A stretch of DNA of 35,169 nucleotides, from the NCBI GenBank assembly GCA_029262315.1, contig JAJCZP010000019.1, positions 1-35,169 on the forward strand, in the 5' to 3' direction. The stretch's first letter is position 1. Each line of letters begins with the position of its first letter. Shown in pieces: positions 31,761-35,169 of this stretch. Under the pieces are notes generated by a model. The model saw nothing but the letters and a program-made list of their open reading frames with translations. It made no database searches and had not been told where the DNA came from. Origin of the DNA: Deltaproteobacteria bacterium. GTDB lineage: Bacteria; Desulfobacterota; Binatia; UTPRO1. A program made the translations under genes and the position numbers.

Positions 31761-32258
31761 GTGGACGTTCTCGGCGCACTCCAGAATCTCGCAGAGGTCG
31801 GTGTCGCTATTACCGGCTTCTCCGGAATCGTCGCGGTCGTGGGCTATTCGTCGGCCGGTTCTTGGACGACTGCCGACCGCGACGGCTTCCGCGCCCTCGT
31901 CGTATGGAGTCTTGGCGCAGCCTTCCTCGCGTATGTGCCCGTCGTGCTCTCGAGCCTTGGTCCCCACGTATCGATGCCATGGAGACTCTCAAACGGCGTC
32001 AGCGCCGTGTTTCACGGCTACATTCTCCTCGGATCGTTTCGGGGCTATCGGGCCCACCCTGAGATCCGCACTCGCTACCATTTCTCTCTTTTTTCGATCG
32101 GATCCGTCGTCCTGGCGGCCGAGATCGCGGCGGCCCTGGGGCCGCTCGCCTCTGTTGCTCCATCTGTCTACCTCATCGCCGTGCTCTGGTTCCTCTTCAT
32201 TGCCGCCTCGTGTTTCCTGCACCTCGTGGACCGATCCTTTGGTTCGTCCACTACCTAG
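31761..32258 (+). CDS. Small four-helix membrane protein of unknown function
   Basis: The 165-residue protein has four hydrophobic segments (about 8-30, 45-65, 78-95 and 108-160, the last probably a pair), short loops and a basic turn ([15 protein letters not shown]). The N-terminal [23 protein letters not shown] pattern is common to small uncharacterised inner-membrane proteins. I do not recognise a family. The GTG at 31761 is the best start; the nearest GGAGG is about 12 bases upstream, which is far. It lies 95 bp before the copper ATPase gene on the same strand and may be co-transcribed with it, but a role in metal handling is not shown by the sequence. Confidence 0.68.
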   Translation: MDVLGALQNLAEVGVAITGFSGIVAVVGYSSAGSWTTADRDGFRALVVWSLGAAFLAYVPVVLSSLGPHVSMPWRLSNGVSAVFHGYILLGSFRGYRAHPEIRTRYHFSLFSIGSVVLAAEIAAALGPLASVAPSVYLIAVLWFLFIAASCFLHLVDRSFGSSTT

Positions 32259-32353
32259 CGGACGGGAGCGCGAAGCGTGGGTGTCCAAGTCCTCGAAGGT
32301 CGACAGTTTCTTTGGCCCGTGGGTCGTATGGCTCGGGGCCTCTGGCGGCGTTC

Positions 32354-34510
32354 ATGATGGGTGAGGCGTCTCACGACGGGCGCAGTAGCGATGGGGGCGA
32401 GCATACGTGCCCCATGCATCCCGAGGTGCGACAGCAGGGTCCCGGCATCTGCCCGTCGTGCGGCATGGCGCTCGAGCCCGTCGTCGTGACGGCAGCGGCT
32501 GGTCCGGATCCCGAGTTGCTCGACATGCGGCGGCGCTTGTGGGGCAGCCTCGCGCTGGCGGTGCCCCTGATGGTGCTGGCGATGACGGAGATGGCCTCCG
32601 ATGGCTGGCTCCATGCATGGGCGTCCGCCCGGGTGCTCGGCTGGATACAACTTGTGCTTGCGACGCCAGTTGTCCTGTGGGGCGGTTGGCCGTTTTTCGA
32701 GCGCGGGGCTCGATCGTTCGTGTCGGGCCAACTCAACATGTTTACGTTGGTCGCGCTCGGTACGGGGACGGCCTACGGCTACAGTATCGTGGCTACGCTG
32801 GCCCCGGAGATCTTCCCGGCGTCCTTTCGGGGCTTGGATGGTCGCGTGGCGGTCTATTTCGAGGCGGCAGCCGTCATCGTGACCCTGGTGTTGCTCGGCC
32901 AGGTACTGGAACTCCGGGCGCGCGAGCGGACGGGCGTGGCGATCAAGCGTCTGCTCGGACTGGCGCCGACGACGGCCCGCCAGGTCGGCGACGACGGTAC
33001 GGAGTGCGACGTTGCACTCGACGCCGTGCGGGTCGGTGATCGCTTGCGCGTGCGTCCTGGCGAGAAGGTTCCCGTCGACGGGGTGATCGTCGCGGGCACA
33101 AGTAGCGTCGATGAGTCCGTTGTGACTGGAGAGCCGATGCCGGTCGCGAAGGAGCCCGATGCCGACGTCATTGGCGGTACGCTGAATACCACCGGGAGTT
33201 TCGTCATGCGCGCCGAGCGCGTTGGTGCGGCACCGGTGCTGGCGCGCGTCGTGCAGATGGTGGCCGATGCACAGCGGACACGGGCGCCGGTGCAGCGACT
33301 CGCCGACGTCGTGGCAGCGTACTTCGTACCGTCGGTCATGCTCGCATCGCTGCTGGCGTTCGGGGCATGGGCATGGCTCGGGCCCGATCCGCGTTTTGCG
33401 CATGCGCTCGTCAGTGCCGTCGCGGTGTTGATCATCGCCTGCCCGTGCGCCCTGGGGTTGGCGACTCCGATGTCGATCATGGTCGCGACTGGGCGCGGCG
33501 CTTCCGCAGGGGTGCTCTTCAAGGAAGCGGCGGCCATCGAACTGATGCACCAGGTGGATACCCTCGTGGTCGACAAGACCGGTACCCTGACGGAAGGGCG
33601 GCCGACGTTACGCGCTGTCGTGACAGCGCCGGGATGGGATGAGGCGGCCGTGCTCGCGGCTGCGGCGGGCGTTGAACGCGGCAGCGAGCATCCTCTTGCC
33701 GATGCGATCGTGTCCGGGGCGCTCGCGCGTGGGGTGACGCCCGCCAGCCCGGAAGATTTCGGTGTGTCGCCCGGCAAGGGGGCTCGGGCCCGGGTGGCCG
33801 GGCGCGAGGTCGCCCTTGGCAATGCGGCCTTGTTACGACATCTCGGAGTAACGATCGCCACGCTGACGACGGAAGCCGCGGCGCTTCGAACGGCGGGGCA
33901 GACGGTGACCTACGTCGTCATCGATGGTGCGCTCGCCGGTCTCCTCGGGATCGGAGACGCGATCAAAGCTACGACGCGCGAGGCACTCGACGCGCTGCGT
34001 GCGGAGGGCGTCCAGATCATCATCCTGACCGGTGACGACGAGGGGACAGCGCGTGTCGTGGCAGGCGAGCTCGGAATCGACGATGTCATCGCCGGTGTTT
34101 TGCCACACGAGAAGGGTGAAGTCGTGGCACGATTACAGCGCGAAGGCCGCACGGTGGCAATGGCGGGCGATGGCATCAACGACGCGCCAGCGCTGGCCAC
34201 CGCCGATGTCGGTATCGCCATGGGGACGGGAACTGATGTCGCCATGGAGAGCGCCGGGGTGACGCTCGTCCGCGGTGACCTCCGCGGCATCGTGCGCGCC
34301 CGGCGACTCAGTCGGGCGACGATGCGGAACATCAAGCAAAATCTCTTTTTTGCGTTTGCGTACAACGCGCTTGGCGTGCCGGTGGCCGCGGGCGTCCTGT
34401 ATCCGTTCACCGGGCTCCTGTTGAACCCGATGTTTGCGGCCGCCGCCATGAGTCTGAGTTCCGTCTCGGTGATCGGGAACGCACTCCGACTCCGGCGCGC
34501 CGTGCTCTGA
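32354..34510 (+). CDS. Copper/silver-type P1B ATPase with N-terminal heavy-metal-binding domain
   Basis: This inner-membrane ATPase exports Cu(I) or Ag(I) from the cytoplasm. The start at 32354 (an ATG-ATG pair; 32357 is equally possible) gives 718 residues. A short Cys/Met-type metal-binding domain lies at about 17-40 ([17 protein letters not shown]), as in SilP- and CopB-like proteins, with no HMA domain. The core has the actuator motif VTGEPMP, C363-P364-C365 in TM6, D407-KTGT (phosphorylated Asp), the nucleotide-domain HP in GSEHPLAD and [25 protein letters not shown] and [21 protein letters not shown] form the last membrane segments. CPC and the final-helix Met-Ser-Ser motif fit the Cu(I)/Ag(I) class. 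Confidence 0.95.
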   Translation: MMGEASHDGRSSDGGEHTCPMHPEVRQQGPGICPSCGMALEPVVVTAAAGPDPELLDMRRRLWGSLALAVPLMVLAMTEMASDGWLHAWASARVLGWIQLVLATPVVLWGGWPFFERGARSFVSGQLNMFTLVALGTGTAYGYSIVATLAPEIFPASFRGLDGRVAVYFEAAAVIVTLVLLGQVLELRARERTGVAIKRLLGLAPTTARQVGDDGTECDVALDAVRVGDRLRVRPGEKVPVDGVIVAGTSSVDESVVTGEPMPVAKEPDADVIGGTLNTTGSFVMRAERVGAAPVLARVVQMVADAQRTRAPVQRLADVVAAYFVPSVMLASLLAFGAWAWLGPDPRFAHALVSAVAVLIIACPCALGLATPMSIMVATGRGASAGVLFKEAAAIELMHQVDTLVVDKTGTLTEGRPTLRAVVTAPGWDEAAVLAAAAGVERGSEHPLADAIVSGALARGVTPASPEDFGVSPGKGARARVAGREVALGNAALLRHLGVTIATLTTEAAALRTAGQTVTYVVIDGALAGLLGIGDAIKATTREALDALRAEGVQIIILTGDDEGTARVVAGELGIDDVIAGVLPHEKGEVVARLQREGRTVAMAGDGINDAPALATADVGIAMGTGTDVAMESAGVTLVRGDLRGIVRARRLSRATMRNIKQNLFFAFAYNALGVPVAAGVLYPFTGLLLNPMFAAAAMSLSSVSVIGNALRLRRAVL

Positions 34511-34526
34511 GTCCGCGTGCCGCGTC

Positions 34527-35169
34527 TCAGAACAGTGTCGCCATCGACGCGTAGAGTCCCGGACTGGCTTCGGAGTTTCGACGGTCCGCGATCACGTATT
34601 CGGTCTTGAGGACTACCGCCGGAAACGGACGAAACGCGAGCCCCAGGGTGATCAGGTTCACGTGTGGATCGGGGGCCGGTAGTGCATAGTGCTCGTACCG
34701 CTGTACGAGCGAGAGCCGATCGGTCAGGCTGTAGACCCCCTGCACGTACGCGCCCCACTGGCTGTTGCCCGCGCCTTCGCTGACGACGAGTTCCCCCATG
34801 ATCTCGAAGCGGTCGTGACGCCAAAGCAGATCCAATCCGCCGAGATGGTTCCACCCATCGTCGCGACGGCTGGCGAGATAGCTCGCCCCAACAGACCAGC
34901 CCGCGTCGGCGTCGTACTCGAGCCGGCCGCCGAGGCTGTGCTCGGCGGCCTCGAACTCGGGGTTGCCCTCGATCGGGTCGGCGAACTGATCGTAGAGCGC
35001 GTATCGCAGAACGCCACCGGTGGGGAAGATCGCACCGTGAATCATGACGCCCGTCAGGTTCGGGTCGAATGGCAGTTCCGTGAGGATCGGCTGTTCGGTG
35101 GTCCAGACGAGCGGGGCGATGTGGATGACGTTCCACCGACCGACGGGGGTCAGGAACACACCGGCTCGG
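34527..35169 (-). CDS. Outer-membrane beta-barrel protein, C-terminal part (5' end outside window)
   Basis: The frame is open through the right edge and ends in LYASMATLF, with the terminal Phe of many outer-membrane barrels. Upstream of the first in-frame GTG (35159) the reading continues as RAG, so the true start lies outside. The visible 210-residue part has alternating strands with aromatic girdle residues (LGGRLEYDADAGWSVGASYL, DRFEIMGELVV, LSLVQRYEHYAL) and begins with VFLTPVGRWN, a motif of porin-like proteins of the phosphate-selective or similar type. It converges on the copper ATPase gene, 16 bp apart. Whether it is a porin or a channel partner in metal efflux cannot be told. Confidence 0.82.
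   Translation of the reverse strand, partial: RAGVFLTPVGRWNVIHIAPLVWTTEQPILTELPFDPNLTGVMIHGAIFPTGGVLRYALYDQFADPIEGNPEFEAAEHSLGGRLEYDADAGWSVGASYLASRRDDGWNHLGGLDLLWRHDRFEIMGELVVSEGAGNSQWGAYVQGVYSLTDRLSLVQRYEHYALPAPDPHVNLITLGLAFRPFPAVVLKTEYVIADRRNSEASPGLYASMATLF

Noticed and set aside
1-35169. CRISPR array, tRNA/rRNA, insertion sequence, integrase or prophage
   Set aside because: I found no regularly spaced repeats, no cloverleaf-like genes by eye, no transposase or phage protein and no obvious att-type repeats.

Overview
The window is a GC-rich, densely packed bacterial chromosome segment. It looks Gram-negative: it has a CusA-type RND pump, a HlyD adaptor, a PBP1-type murein synthase and an outer-membrane beta-barrel fragment. 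The mix of a DUF1214 protein, sulfotransferase, LLM oxidoreductase, HugZ, an FHA protein and Cys-containing secreted proteins of unknown family would fit an uncultivated delta-proteobacteria-like lineage (Myxococcota, Desulfobacterota or Binatota type). That placement is inference from gene content only. I see no tRNA, rRNA, CRISPR array, transposase, integrase or plasmid function.

Layout. 1-3.1 kb: the C-terminal part of a Cu/Ag RND pump, then a convergent EXPERA-like membrane protein. 3.2-10.0 kb: a bifunctional penicillin-binding protein, whose 3' end overlaps a convergent three-gene ABC exporter operon (ATPase, FtsX-type permease, HlyD adaptor). 10.1-13.4 kb: a ferritin-like diiron protein divergent from a NarL-type response regulator and a translationally coupled membrane histidine kinase. 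13.5-16.2 kb: a DJ-1/PfpI protein, a secreted Cys-containing protein, a HugZ-like FMN/heme protein and a cold shock protein; the last two share a bidirectional terminator. 16.5-20.3 kb: an SRPBCC protein divergent from a tightly coupled DUF1214, sulfotransferase and SDR operon. 20.4-25.6 kb: a PhnZ-like HD protein with a possible frameshifted tail, a membrane-anchored FkbM methyltransferase, an LLM oxidoreductase, a VOC protein, a GST and an FHA protein. 25.6-29.4 kb: a secreted protein with operator-like repeats and a strong terminator, an SDR, then a TetR and fatty acid desaturase operon with a clear sigma70 promoter and palindromic operator. 29.4-31.5 kb: a leftward operon of a 2OG-Fe(II) oxygenase, a VOC-like protein and a ketosteroid-isomerase-like protein. 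31.7-35.2 kb: a small membrane protein, a copper-type P1B ATPase and a partial outer-membrane protein.

Functionally, metal and copper efflux genes flank both ends. Between them lies a concentration of small-molecule and lipid-tailoring enzymes: sulfotransferase, three redox enzymes of the SDR/LLM type, desaturase, 2OG oxygenase, KSI-like protein, GST and two VOC proteins. These would be consistent with modification of steroid- or terpenoid-like lipids or with xenobiotic metabolism. No single gene proves the substrate. The strongest candidates for something new are the DUF1214-sulfotransferase-SDR unit and the 2OG-VOC-KSI unit.
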